From Nonomuraea wenchangensis (GTDB lineage Bacteria; Actinomycetota; Actinomycetes; Streptosporangiales; Streptosporangiaceae), in the NCBI RefSeq assembly GCF_900111685.1, contig NZ_FOHX01000008.1:248001-312000 (forward strand): a DNA stretch of 64,000 bases, written 5' to 3'. The position numbers were made by a program, and so were the translations under genes. Under the pieces are notes generated by a model, which did not search any database, was not told the origin of the DNA, and saw nothing but the letters and a program-made list of their open reading frames with translations. How positions within the stretch are numbered: the first letter of the stretch is position 1; every line of letters begins with the position of its first letter. Positions 6,804-14,801 of this stretch are shown piece after piece.

Positions 6804-8053
6804 GCGCCCAGGCGGCCGAGGTCGGCGCGGGCAGCGTCGTACGCTTCCATCACCTCGTCGTCCGCCCGGACGACGACGACCCCGACGCGATCATCGTCGG
6901 CCGCCCGGACCTCGGCGAGTTCGTCGAGCTGCCCGCGGTGTGCGGGGAGGTGATCCGGCTGCTCGGCGAGGGACGGCCGGTCGCGGAGGTCGAAGCCGCC
7001 GTCTCCGCCGGGCACGACGTCGAGCTGGACGTGGCCGACCTCGTGGAGTCCCTGTCCGACCTGGCCTTCGTGGCCGAGGTCGACGGGCTCCCCGTACCCG
7101 GCCCGGCGTCCGGACCTGTGGCCGCCCACTTCCCTGGCGTCACCGAGCGGCACGTCCGGTGGGTCTTCGGCAGGCCGATGAAGCTCTTCTGGCTCGCCGT
7201 CGTCGCGGCCGCGGCGCTCACCGTCCTCGCCAGGCCCGGCCTGTTCCCCCGGCACCAGGACTTCTTCTGGAGCGGCTACACCGGGCTCTCCGTGCTGGTC
7301 AACACGGCCTTCTTCTCCGTCGTCGCGAGCGTGCACGAGCTGATGCATCTCACGGCCGCGCGTTCGCTCGGCGCGCCGGCCAGGATCGGCTTCGGCACCC
7401 GGCTGCACTACCTCGTGGTGCAGACCGACGTCACCGCCATCTGGGGAGTGCCCCGGCGGCAGCGGTACCGGGTCTACCTGGCCGGGATGGCCTCCGACGT
7501 CTTCCTCATCGCGACGATGACGCTGGCCGTCGCGTACCTGCCGCTGCCCGGCCCGGTCGAGGCGCTGCTCCGGGCCTTCACGCTGACCACGCTGCTGTGC
7601 CTGCCGCTCCAGGCGCAGATCTACATGCGGACCGACCTCTACTTCGTGCTCCGCGACCTGCTGCGGTGCAAGGACCTGTTCGGCGACGGTCTTCGCTATG
7701 CCCGGTATCTGCTCGCCAGAGCGGCCGCCCCGTTCAGGAGGCCCGCCTCGCCGGTGATCGATCCCACCGGCGAACTCGCCCCGCACGAACGGCGCGCGGT
7801 CAGGATCTACGCCGTCGCCCTCGCGGTCGGCAGCTCGATCACGTTGACGGTCTTCGCCTTCTACGGCGGGCCGATCGTCGTCAGCGGGCTGACCTCCGCG
7901 CTCACGGCCGTCTGGGACGGGCTCCACGGCGGCCCCGTGCTCGCCGCGGTCGACGCCGGGCTGCTCATCCTGGTCGAGGGCGGCATCCAGGTGCTGTTCC
8001 TGGCGACGTTCGTGCGGACGCACCGGCACTGGTTCCGCCGGTCGAGGTCGTGA
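6800..8053 (+). CDS. Membrane M50-like zinc metalloprotease with N-terminal PqqD-like domain
   Basis: 417 residues, GTG start overlapping the ThiF stop, so translationally coupled. Residues ~10-98 form a second PqqD-like winged-helix segment ('GEFVELPAVCGEVIRLL', 'LVESLSDLAFV'). The rest carries about six membrane helices, with the zinc motif H179-E-L-M-H183 inside one helix and a third-ligand candidate D279 in 'MRTDLYFVLRDLL', as in site-2-type/YydH-like peptide metalloproteases. Likely role: intramembrane or membrane-surface removal of the leader from the modified peptide, perhaps coupled to export, since no dedicated transporter gene lies next to it. It ends just before a perfect bidirectional hairpin shared with katG. 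Confidence 0.82.
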   Translation: MSAQAAEVGAGSVVRFHHLVVRPDDDDPDAIIVGRPDLGEFVELPAVCGEVIRLLGEGRPVAEVEAAVSAGHDVELDVADLVESLSDLAFVAEVDGLPVPGPASGPVAAHFPGVTERHVRWVFGRPMKLFWLAVVAAAALTVLARPGLFPRHQDFFWSGYTGLSVLVNTAFFSVVASVHELMHLTAARSLGAPARIGFGTRLHYLVVQTDVTAIWGVPRRQRYRVYLAGMASDVFLIATMTLAVAYLPLPGPVEALLRAFTLTTLLCLPLQAQIYMRTDLYFVLRDLLRCKDLFGDGLRYARYLLARAAAPFRRPASPVIDPTGELAPHERRAVRIYAVALAVGSSITLTVFAFYGGPIVVSGLTSALTAVWDGLHGGPVLAAVDAGLLILVEGGIQVLFLATFVRTHRHWFRRSRS

Positions 8054-8071
8054 CCGGGCTGTGGCGAACGC

Positions 8072-8106
8072 CGAGCCCGGCCGATCGCGATGATCGGCCG
8101 GGCTCG
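8072..8106. terminator. Bidirectional terminator between M50 protease and katG
   Basis: A perfect 15-bp inverted repeat (8072-8086 with 8092-8106, 5-nt loop) sits between two convergent genes, 18 bp after the M50 stop and 17 bp after the katG stop. It lacks a strong U-tract, as is usual in actinomycetes. Confidence 0.8.
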
Positions 8107-8123
8107 CCGGTGGGTGGTGCGGA

Positions 8124-10400
8124 TCAGGCCAGGTCGAAGCGGTCGAGCTCCATGACCTTGGTCCAGGCCGCGACGAAGTCCGTGACGAACTTCTCGCGGG
8201 CGTCGTCGCTGGCGTAGACCTCGGCGAGGGCGCGCAGCTGCGAGTTGGAGCCGAAGACGAGGTCGACCGGGGTGGCGGTCCACTTCGGCTCGTCCGTGGC
8301 GGCGTCGCGGATCTCGTAGACGTTCTCCTCCGACTCCGACGCCTTCCACCGGGTGCCCGGGGAGAGCAGGTTGGCGAAGAAGTCGTTGGTGAGCACGCCG
8401 GGCCGGTCGGTGAGGACGCCGTGCTTGGCGCCACCGTGGTTGGCCCCGAGGGCGCGCAGGCCGCCGACGAGGACGGTCATCTCCGGCGGAGTCAGGTCCA
8501 GCATGTAGGCCCGGTCGACGAGCAGCACCTCGGGCTGGGTCTTCTCGCCGGCCCGCACGTAGTTGCGGAACCCGTCGGCGCGCGGCTCCAGGACGCTGAA
8601 GGACTCGACGTCCGTCTGCTCCTGGGAGGCGTCGGTGCGGCCCGGGTGGAACGGCACCGTCACGGGCACGCCGGCCTCCTGGGCCGCCTTCTCGACCGCG
8701 GCCGAGCCGCCCAGCACGATCAGGTCGGCGAGCGAGATCTTCGCGCCGCCGCCCTCGTTGAACTTGCGCTGGATGTTCTCGAGGACGGGCAGGACCGCCG
8801 CGAGCTGCTCGGGCTGGTTGACCTCCCAGTTGCGCTGCGGCTCCAGGCGGATCCGGGCGCCGTTGGCGCCGCCGCGCTTGTCGGTGGAGCGGAAGCTCGC
8901 GGCCGAGGCCCAGGCGGTGGTGACGAGCTGGGCGGTCGTGAGGCCGGACGCCAGGATCTGCTCCTTGAGCGCGGCCACGTCGGCGTCGCTGACCAGCTCG
9001 TGGTCGACGGCCGGCACCGGGTCCTGCCACAGCTGGGGCTCGGCGACCCACGGCCCGAGGTAGCGGCTGACCGGGCCCATGTCGCGGTGCAGCAGTTTGT
9101 ACCAGGCCTTGGCGAAGGCGAGCTGGAACTCGTCCGGGTTGTTGAGGAAGCGGAGCGAGATCTCGCGGTAGATCGGGTCGACGCGCAGCGACAGGTCGGT
9201 CGTCAGCATCGTCGGCTTGTGCTTCTTCGCCGGGTCGAAGGGGTCGGGGATGATCTCCTCGGCGTCCTTGGCGACCCACTGCTTGGCCCCGCCGGGGCTC
9301 GTGGTGAGCTCCCACTCGTGGCCGAACAGGATCTCGAAGAAGCGGTTGCTCCACTGGGTGGGCACGTCGGTCCACGTCACCTCGAGACCGCTGGTGATCG
9401 TGTCGGAGCCCTTGCCGCTGCCGTGCGTGCTGAGCCAGCCGAGGCCCTGCGCCTCCAGCGGCGCGCCCTCCGGCTCCGGGCCCACGTGGTCGTCGGCCAC
9501 GCCGGCGCCGTGGGTCTTGCCGAAGGTGTGGCCGCCGGCGATGAGGGCGACGGTCTCCTCGTCGTTCATCGCCATCCGGGCGAAGGTCTCGCGGATGAAG
9601 TGCGCGGCCGCGGCCGGGTCGGCGTTGCCGCGCGGGCCCTCCGGGTTGACGTAGATGAGGCCCATCTCGGTGGCGCCGACCTGCGGCACCATCTCGCTCT
9701 CCGAGACGTAGCGCTCGTCGCCGAGCCAGGCGTCCTCGGGGCCCCAGAAGATCTCCTCGGGCTCCCAGACGTCCTTGCGGCCGAAGCCGAAGCCGAAGGT
9801 CTTGAAGCCCATCGACTCCAGGGCGACGTTGCCGGCGAGCACGAGCAGGTCGGCCCAGGAGATCTTCTGGCCGTACTTCTGCTTGACCGGCCACAGCAGG
9901 CGCCGGGCCTTGTCGAGGTTGGCGTTGTCGGGCCAGCTGTTGAGCGGGGCGAAGCGCTGCCCGCCGTCACCGGCGCCGCCGCGGCCGTCGTGGATGCGGT
10001 AGGTGCCCGCGGCGTGCCAGCTCATGCGGATCATCAGACCGCCGTAGTGGCCGAAGTCGGCCGGCCACCAGTCCTGCGAGGTGGTGAGCACCTCGGTGAT
10101 GTCGCGCTTGAGCGCCTCGACGTCGAGCTTCTCGAACTCCTTGGCGTAGTCGAAGTCCGGCCCGAGCGGGTTGCTCCTGGACGAGTGCGCGCGCAGCATC
10201 GAGAGGTCGAGCTGGTTGGGCCACCAGTCGCGGTTCGTGCGCGGACGGCCGTGCCTCTTGGCGCTCGGCGAGTCGATCGCCGGGTTCTCGCTCTCGCTGC
10301 CGTGCGCGGTCACCGAGTCGTGCGCGACCGGGCAGCCGGCCGCTTCCTTGCGGTCCACGCCCTGCGCGCTCGATGGCCTGTTGTCCTGCGTGTCGCTCAT
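8124..10400 (-). CDS. katG: Catalase-peroxidase KatG
   Basis: 758 residues, full family length, two-domain haem peroxidase that destroys hydrogen peroxide by catalase and peroxidase cycles. Distal pocket R125, W128, H129 ('RMSWHAAGTYR'), proximal H291 ('GGHTFGKTHG'), and the W128-Y250-M276 cross-link residues needed for catalase activity are all present. The second, non-haem-binding domain begins around residue 440. It lies 23 bp downstream of the Fur-family gene on the same strand, the classic furA-katG operon, so it is expected to be peroxide-inducible through that repressor. Confidence 0.97.
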   Translation of the reverse strand: MSDTQDNRPSSAQGVDRKEAAGCPVAHDSVTAHGSESENPAIDSPSAKRHGRPRTNRDWWPNQLDLSMLRAHSSRSNPLGPDFDYAKEFEKLDVEALKRDITEVLTTSQDWWPADFGHYGGLMIRMSWHAAGTYRIHDGRGGAGDGGQRFAPLNSWPDNANLDKARRLLWPVKQKYGQKISWADLLVLAGNVALESMGFKTFGFGFGRKDVWEPEEIFWGPEDAWLGDERYVSESEMVPQVGATEMGLIYVNPEGPRGNADPAAAAHFIRETFARMAMNDEETVALIAGGHTFGKTHGAGVADDHVGPEPEGAPLEAQGLGWLSTHGSGKGSDTITSGLEVTWTDVPTQWSNRFFEILFGHEWELTTSPGGAKQWVAKDAEEIIPDPFDPAKKHKPTMLTTDLSLRVDPIYREISLRFLNNPDEFQLAFAKAWYKLLHRDMGPVSRYLGPWVAEPQLWQDPVPAVDHELVSDADVAALKEQILASGLTTAQLVTTAWASAASFRSTDKRGGANGARIRLEPQRNWEVNQPEQLAAVLPVLENIQRKFNEGGGAKISLADLIVLGGSAAVEKAAQEAGVPVTVPFHPGRTDASQEQTDVESFSVLEPRADGFRNYVRAGEKTQPEVLLVDRAYMLDLTPPEMTVLVGGLRALGANHGGAKHGVLTDRPGVLTNDFFANLLSPGTRWKASESEENVYEIRDAATDEPKWTATPVDLVFGSNSQLRALAEVYASDDAREKFVTDFVAAWTKVMELDRFDLA

Positions 10401-10423
10401 CTATTTCCTTCCGAACTGCCAAA

Positions 10424-10852
10424 TCACTGGGCAATGCGTTGGTTCGTACAGTCGGGGCAGGTGCCCCAGTAGACGACCTCGGCCTCGTCGATCACGAAGC
10501 CCTGGTCGTCCGAGGCGGTGAGACAAGGGGCCTCGCCGACGGCGCAGTCGACGTCCGCGATCATGCCGCAGGAGCGGCACACGAGGTGGTGGTGGTTGTC
10601 CCCCACCCGCAGCTCGTAGCGGGCCGCCGCGCCGGCGGGCTCGATGCGCCGCACCAGGCCGGCCGTGGTGAGCGCGCGCAGCACGTCGTAGACCGCCTGG
10701 TGGGAGACCCTGGGGAGCTCGGCCCGCACCAGGGAGATCACCGTGTCGGTGTCGACGTGAGCGTGGTCGCGCAGCGCCCCGAGCACTGCCAGCCGCGGCC
10801 GGGTCACGCGCAGCGAGGCCGCTCGGAGCTGTGCCTCGAAGTCGGACGCCAT
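10424..10852 (-). CDS. furA: Fur-family peroxide/iron regulator FurA
   Basis: 142 residues. N-terminal winged helix ('RVTRPRLAVLGAL', 'SHQAVYDVLRALTTAGLV'), metal segment 'DNHHHLVCRSCG', and two structural-zinc Cys pairs (C92/C95 and C132/C135). It immediately precedes katG and matches FurA/CatR-type repressors that release the katG promoter on oxidation. A near-perfect palindrome overlaps its predicted -35, and the -10 candidate (TATGTT on the minus strand, 10859-10864) lies about 7 bp from the ATG, which suggests a leaderless transcript. Confidence 0.93.
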   Translation of the reverse strand: MASDFEAQLRAASLRVTRPRLAVLGALRDHAHVDTDTVISLVRAELPRVSHQAVYDVLRALTTAGLVRRIEPAGAAARYELRVGDNHHHLVCRSCGMIADVDCAVGEAPCLTASDDQGFVIDEAEVVYWGTCPDCTNQRIAQ

Positions 10853-10871
10853 GTGCACAACATAGCCCCCT

Positions 10872-10892
10872 AAACTGGAACAGTTCAAGTTT
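10872..10892. promoter_or_regulatory. Fur-type operator upstream of furA-katG
   Basis: Two 10-bp arms (10872-10881 and 10883-10892) around one central base match at 9 of 10 positions: AAACTGGAAC / GTTCAAGTTT. The site overlaps the TTGAAC -35 candidate of furA on the minus strand and resembles the A/T-rich palindrome bound by actinomycete FurA/CatR, consistent with autorepression. Confidence 0.75.
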
Positions 10893-10959
10893 ACTGGTCG
10901 TGTCCACGACATGCCTTTACCGGAAGCGGAACGTCCGGATCGGCCTCTACCGTGGCAGC

Positions 10960-11568
10960 ATGACTCACGAGGACCCCTGGTGGGAGCCGCCCGTCGCCGG
11001 CACCGAGGCCGAACACCTCGTCGGCGCGCTCGACCGTCTGCGCGCGACCTTCCGATGGAAGGCCGACGACCTCGACACCGAGGGGCTGCGGGCCCGCGTC
11101 GGCGCATCGACTCTTACCCTGGGCGGCCTGCTCAAGCACCTCGCGTTCGTCGAGGACCACATGTCCGGCCCGCGGCTGAGCGGCGCGCCGCTGGGCCCGC
11201 CGTGGGACGCCGTCGACTGGGCGGCCGACCCCGGCTGGGACTTCACCTCGGCCGCCGCCGACCGCCCCGAGGACCTCTACGCGCTCTACGACGCCGCCGT
11301 CGAGCGCTCGCGGGCCCGGGTCGGCGAGGCGCTGGCCGCCGGCGGGCCCGGCCGGCTCGTCCACCTCGCCTGGCCGGACGGGCGCCGGCTCAGCCTGCGC
11401 CGGCTGATCTGCGACGTGATCGAGGAGTACGGCCGCCACACCGGCCACGCCGACCTGCTGCGCGAGGCGGTGGACGGGGTGACCGGCGAGGACCCGCCGC
11501 CCGGCTGGCGCCCGGTGTCCGGAGCGGCGCCCGGCGGCCCGGTCAGCAGTCGGTTCAGTAGTCGATGA
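10960..11568 (+). CDS. DinB-like (DUF664) four-helix protein
   Basis: 202 residues, of the mini-DinB/DUF664 family, small four-helix-bundle proteins related to mycothiol- and bacillithiol-dependent enzymes that carry a three-His metal site. The helix-1 motif 'GTEAEHLVGALDRLRATFRWK', 'LLKHLAFVEDHM' and 'EEYGRHTGHADLLRE' give the expected spaced His residues. The ATG at 10960 was chosen because the longer in-frame start would overlap the furA promoter. The 3' end overlaps the convergent nuclease gene by 14 bp. Substrate unknown; thiol-dependent detoxification would fit the family but is inference. Confidence 0.8.
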   Translation: MTHEDPWWEPPVAGTEAEHLVGALDRLRATFRWKADDLDTEGLRARVGASTLTLGGLLKHLAFVEDHMSGPRLSGAPLGPPWDAVDWAADPGWDFTSAAADRPEDLYALYDAAVERSRARVGEALAAGGPGRLVHLAWPDGRRLSLRRLICDVIEEYGRHTGHADLLREAVDGVTGEDPPPGWRPVSGAAPGGPVSSRFSSR

Positions 11569-12565
11569 ACGCGTACAGGGCGAGGTGGTCCGACTTGGTG
11601 CCGCTCACCGTGTGGTCGACGGCCGAGGGCCGCACGGCGCCCTTGACGAACAGGTAGTCGATCTTCCTGGACCCCATGGTCGGCTTGGCGCCGTAACCGG
11701 TCATGCCGAAGCCGGACAGGGTGGTGCGGGCGATGCCGGTGCGGTTGGCGTCCACGCCGAGCACGCGGATCGCCGAGGCGTTCATCAGGCTCGTGGCGTC
11801 CGCGCCGACATGGATGCCGGTGCCGCCGATGCCGGTGTAGCCGGCGCCCGCGCAGGCGTTCGCGCCGTTCTGCTCCGGCAGGTGCAGGGTGGCGGCGAAG
11901 ACCGCCGTCCCCGTCTCCTTGATCGTGAAGCGGGCCGCGATGGCGCTGGTGCGCTTCCACTTGTAGGTGTAGGCGGCGCCGTCGTCGTTGCTCGGCGGCT
12001 TGTAGAGCGTGCAGCCGGCGCCGCCGGCGTACGCGGTGCCCGGCTTCAGCCAGCCCGCGCTCCAGTACTTCGACACGTCGCCGGCGGCGAGGCTCAGCGT
12101 GCGGGTGTTGTAAAGGATGCCGTTGGTCTGCTTCTTCTTCAGGTCGCCGAGCGACTGGACGCTGCACTTGTGGCTGCCGCCCCACGGCTCGGGGTCGTCC
12201 CAGGCCACGATCGCCTTGTACGTGCCGGCGGGGTAGCCGAACTTGGCCGAGAGCTGGTCGGCGTAGGCGGTGGCCTGGCCGGTGCCGCGCACCTGCTGGA
12301 CGATCAGCAGGTCGGGCGCCCGGACGCCGCCGGTGCCGGTCCTGCCGTCGTCGTCGACCAGCATGGACGTGAGGTGGTCCGGGCCCGAGACGCGGGTGCA
12401 GGTGCCGTCGGGGTTGTTGCGCACCAGGTTCTCGATGTTGTCGTTGTAGACCCGCAGGACCCGGTCGGCGGCGGCGGGGGCGGCGGCCAGGGCGGGGGTG
12501 GTCGTGGTGAGCGAGAGGCCGGCCGCGAGGATCATCGCGCCGGTCCGCCTGAGGGGTAAGGCCAT
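11555..12565 (-). CDS. Secreted endonuclease/exonuclease/phosphatase-fold protein
   Basis: 336 residues with a clear signal peptide ('MILAAGLSLTTTTPALAAA'). The mature part begins with 'RVLRVYNDNIENL', the strand-Asn of the EEP (DNase I-like) fold, and ends with 'SDHLALYAFI', the catalytic Asp-His signature of that superfamily. Middle 'RKIDYLFVKG' matches the usual 'IDYIF' strand. Several Cys suggest disulfides. It may cleave nucleic acids or phosphoesters outside the cell. The canonical catalytic Glu is less obvious; E28 in 'NIENL' is a candidate. A second secreted EEP protein is at 42577-43557. Confidence 0.8.
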   Translation of the reverse strand: MALPLRRTGAMILAAGLSLTTTTPALAAAPAAADRVLRVYNDNIENLVRNNPDGTCTRVSGPDHLTSMLVDDDGRTGTGGVRAPDLLIVQQVRGTGQATAYADQLSAKFGYPAGTYKAIVAWDDPEPWGGSHKCSVQSLGDLKKKQTNGILYNTRTLSLAAGDVSKYWSAGWLKPGTAYAGGAGCTLYKPPSNDDGAAYTYKWKRTSAIAARFTIKETGTAVFAATLHLPEQNGANACAGAGYTGIGGTGIHVGADATSLMNASAIRVLGVDANRTGIARTTLSGFGMTGYGAKPTMGSRKIDYLFVKGAVRPSAVDHTVSGTKSDHLALYAFIDY

Positions 12566-12610
12566 CCCCGCAATCTAGCGACGATCTTGCCGCGGGTGGA
12601 GACCGCGTGG

Positions 12611-12643
12611 CGCCGCCCCCGCCGGCACGCGGCGGGGGCGGCG
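12611..12643 (-). terminator. Hairpin after the small Pro/Arg-rich peptide gene
   Basis: A perfect 14-bp inverted repeat (12611-12624 with 12630-12643, loop 5 nt), 13 bp past the stop of the small minus-strand gene and upstream of the nuclease start. It probably ends the small transcript. Confidence 0.65.
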
Positions 12644-12656
12644 TCACCGTCGCAGG

Positions 12657-12788
12657 TCAGCGACCCTTGGACGGGATGCGGCGCGGCGGTGCGATCGGCC
12701 GCACGGGCAGCTTCGGCAGCCGCCGGGGTGCCGGGAGGCCGGGCAGGGTCTTGTCGTTCTTGTCGGTCTTGCCTGAGCGGGCACGCAT
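12657..12788 (-). CDS. 43-residue Pro/Arg/Lys-rich peptide, unknown function
   Basis: The frame from ATG 12788 is preceded by AAGGAG 7 nt upstream, a good ribosome site, and followed by a strong hairpin, so it looks like a genuine monocistronic small gene. The product starts 'MRARSGKTDKNDKTLPGLP' and continues with about 24 residues of spaced Pro and Arg ('APRRLPKLPVRPIAPPRR'), strongly cationic, without a hydrophobic signal. It could be a ribosome- or nucleic-acid-associated peptide, an intracellular proline-rich antimicrobial-like peptide or a modified-peptide precursor. I do not recognise it. Confidence 0.55.
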   Translation of the reverse strand: MRARSGKTDKNDKTLPGLPAPRRLPKLPVRPIAPPRRIPSKGR

Positions 12789-12974
12789 GAGGAAGCTCCT
12801 TCACCGGGATCGGGACGCGGCTCACGCCGGTCGGGCAACACGCACGGCTGCCGCGTCTGGGATGAACTGAGACGTCGGGTTGGTCGCCGCTGAGCGCGGA
12901 TCACAGGTAAAGGCGCATGTCCCCGACCTTAGGGGAGCGGCCCGAGGCCGGGCAATCGCTTTTTCGCCGTTGAC

Positions 12975-13022
12975 TTTGTCGCAGTTCATGTCTCACCATG
13001 ATGAGACAAAGGTTGCGACAAA
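12975..13022. promoter_or_regulatory. Nested perfect palindrome, likely GntR (YtrA-type) operator
   Basis: Two perfectly symmetrical arm pairs share one centre: outer TTTGTCGCA (12975-12983) with TGCGACAAA (13014-13022), inner TGTCTCA (12989-12995) with TGAGACA (13002-13008). Outer and inner arms are themselves near-direct repeats (TGTCGCA and TGTCTCA, 12 bp apart). It lies 11 bp before the start of the membrane-protein/GntR operon, and a TTGACT -35 candidate abuts its left edge. This is best explained as a double operator for the downstream GntR regulator. Confidence 0.75.
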
Positions 13023-13033
13023 GGGAGCGGGTC

Positions 13034-13873
13034 ATGACAGAAGGACGAACGGACGGGCAAGGGGTCCGCGTACGGCCGGGGGACGTGCGCCAGGCCGGGG
13101 ACTGGCTGGCCCGGCACGGCCTGGGCGAGGCGCCGCCGACGCCGCTGCTCGCCGCGCGGCTGGCGGCGCGGCGGCGGGCACGGCTGGCCGACCACCTCAT
13201 GCTGGCCGCGCTGATCATCGCGGCGGCGCTGGTGCAGGCGGGCCACCTGCTGGCCGCGCCGGCCCCTGGCGGGCCGGAGCCGGAGCCCGGATCGTGGTGG
13301 CCGCTGCTGACGCTGACCGGGCTGGTCGCCGCGCTGCTGGTGACCCGGACCCTGATGGAGTCGTGGGTACGCCGGGTCGACCGGCGGGCCGGGGCGGCGC
13401 TGGCCCGGCGGGCCGCGCACCCGGTGCAGCCCGGCTGGCGGGCCCTGCTCGGCAGACCGTACGCCGCCTGGGCCGTGGCCACGTACGCGGCGGCGCTGGC
13501 GCTGGCAGGAAGCGCGCTCACCCTCGACGGCACCGGCGTCCGCTACGCGGCGCTCGTCCTGCTCGTCGCCCTGGCCGGCGTCGGGGCGGTCGCCCTCCTG
13601 CAGGTGCGCGACCTGCTGGCGCGGCCGGTGGTGGCCGAGGACGAGCTGTCGCTGACCGCCGATGTGATCATGAGGATCGAGGACGCCCGCGATTGCACGT
13701 CGCCGGGCACGGTGTGGGGCCTGCCGATGGTGCTGCTGTTCGGCCTGGCGCCCGGCTGGTGGAAGGTCGCCTCGCTCAGCCTGGTGCTCCTGGGGCTGGC
13801 CGCCCTGGTCGTGATCCAGGCCCGTACGCCGGGCAGCGCGACGATGGCCAGGCAGATCGTGAGCCTGGGATGA
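13034..13873 (+). CDS. Membrane protein of unknown function, co-operonic with GntR regulator
   Basis: 279 residues with about five to six hydrophobic helices: two around residues 52-112, two around 140-190 and two in the C-terminal third. The N-terminus is charged and cytosolic. No enzymatic motif is visible. The start at 13034 has GGAG upstream; an in-frame ATG at 12998 would lie inside the operator. The stop overlaps the following GntR start as ATGA. In YtrA-type loci the regulator often accompanies a membrane or ABC protein that responds to cell-envelope stress, which may apply here. Confidence 0.75.
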   Translation: MTEGRTDGQGVRVRPGDVRQAGDWLARHGLGEAPPTPLLAARLAARRRARLADHLMLAALIIAAALVQAGHLLAAPAPGGPEPEPGSWWPLLTLTGLVAALLVTRTLMESWVRRVDRRAGAALARRAAHPVQPGWRALLGRPYAAWAVATYAAALALAGSALTLDGTGVRYAALVLLVALAGVGAVALLQVRDLLARPVVAEDELSLTADVIMRIEDARDCTSPGTVWGLPMVLLFGLAPGWWKVASLSLVLLGLAALVVIQARTPGSATMARQIVSLG

Positions 13874-14259
13874 TCGTCATCGACGCGGCCTCGCCGGTGC
13901 CGCCGTTCGAGCAGCTACGGGCCCAGCTCGCCGGGCAGATCCACGACCGGACGCTGGCCGTGGGGGCGCGGCTGCCGACCATCCGGCGGCTCGCGGCCGA
14001 CCTGGGGCTGGCCGTGAACACGGTCGGCCGGGCCTACCGGGAGCTGGAGGAGGCGGGGCTGATCGAGACCCGGGGGCGGGCCGGGTCGTTCGTGACGGCG
14101 GCCGGGGAGGAGACACGGGAACGCGCCCGGCGGGCCGCCGCCGACTACGCCTCCACGGTCGCCGCGCTCGGCCTCGGCGCGGAGGAGGCGCTGCGCATCG
14201 CCGAGGCCGCCCTGCGCTCCCCCGCCCCGTCCACCGGCACATCATCCGGTCACGGATAA
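13870..14259 (+). CDS. GntR-family regulator, YtrA-like short form
   Basis: 129 residues: a GntR winged helix (residues ~8-78, 'PPFEQLRAQLAGQIHDRTL', 'LPTIRRLAADLGLAVNTVGRAY') followed only by a short ~50-residue helical tail. This is the architecture of the YtrA subfamily, which lacks a large ligand domain. It is translationally coupled to the membrane protein and presumably binds the nested palindrome at 12975-13022. Confidence 0.9.
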   Translation: MIVIDAASPVPPFEQLRAQLAGQIHDRTLAVGARLPTIRRLAADLGLAVNTVGRAYRELEEAGLIETRGRAGSFVTAAGEETRERARRAAADYASTVAALGLGAEEALRIAEAALRSPAPSTGTSSGHG

Positions 14260-14292
14260 TCCGCAGCGAAACGGCTTGGGTACGCTGAGGAC

Positions 14293-14781
14293 ATGACCGC
14301 CATGGCACCCGCCCGTACCGAGACCGACCTGTCCTTCCTTCTCGATCACACCAGCCGCGTGCTGCGCTCGCGGATGGCGGCGGCGCTGGCCGAGATCGGC
14401 CTGACGGCGCGCATGCACTGCGTGCTGGTGCACGCGCTGGAGGAGGAACGCACCCAGATCCAGCTCGCCGAGCTGGGCGACATGGACAAGACCACGATGG
14501 TGGTGACGGTGGACGCGCTGGAGAAGGCCGGGTACGCCGAGCGCCGCCCGTCGAGCACCGACCGGCGGGCGCGCATCATCGCGGTCACCGAGGAGGGCGC
14601 GGCCGTCGCCCGGCGCAGCCAGGAGGTCGTGGACGGCGTGCACCGCGACGCCCTGCAGGCCCTGCCGGACGACGAGCGCGAGGTGCTGGTCCGCGCCCTG
14701 AACCGCCTGGTCACCGGCCATCTGGCCGCGCCCGTCGAGAGCCCCGTGCAGACCCGCAGGGCACGGGAGCGCGCGAAATAG
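14293..14781 (+). CDS. MarR-family regulator
   Basis: 162 residues with the MarR winged helix: 'FLLDHTSRVLRSRM' dimerisation helix, 'IQLAELGDMDKTTMVVTVDALEKAGYAERRPSSTDRRARI' recognition helix and wing. Situated 70 bp upstream of, and in the same direction as, a DHA2-type exporter. A palindrome just before that exporter gene (14802-14817) is a likely binding site. Probably controls drug export in response to a small aromatic ligand. Confidence 0.92.
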   Translation: MTAMAPARTETDLSFLLDHTSRVLRSRMAAALAEIGLTARMHCVLVHALEEERTQIQLAELGDMDKTTMVVTVDALEKAGYAERRPSSTDRRARIIAVTEEGAAVARRSQEVVDGVHRDALQALPDDEREVLVRALNRLVTGHLAAPVESPVQTRRARERAK

Positions 14782-14801
14782 GTCCGAAGAGGATCGTCTA
14801 C

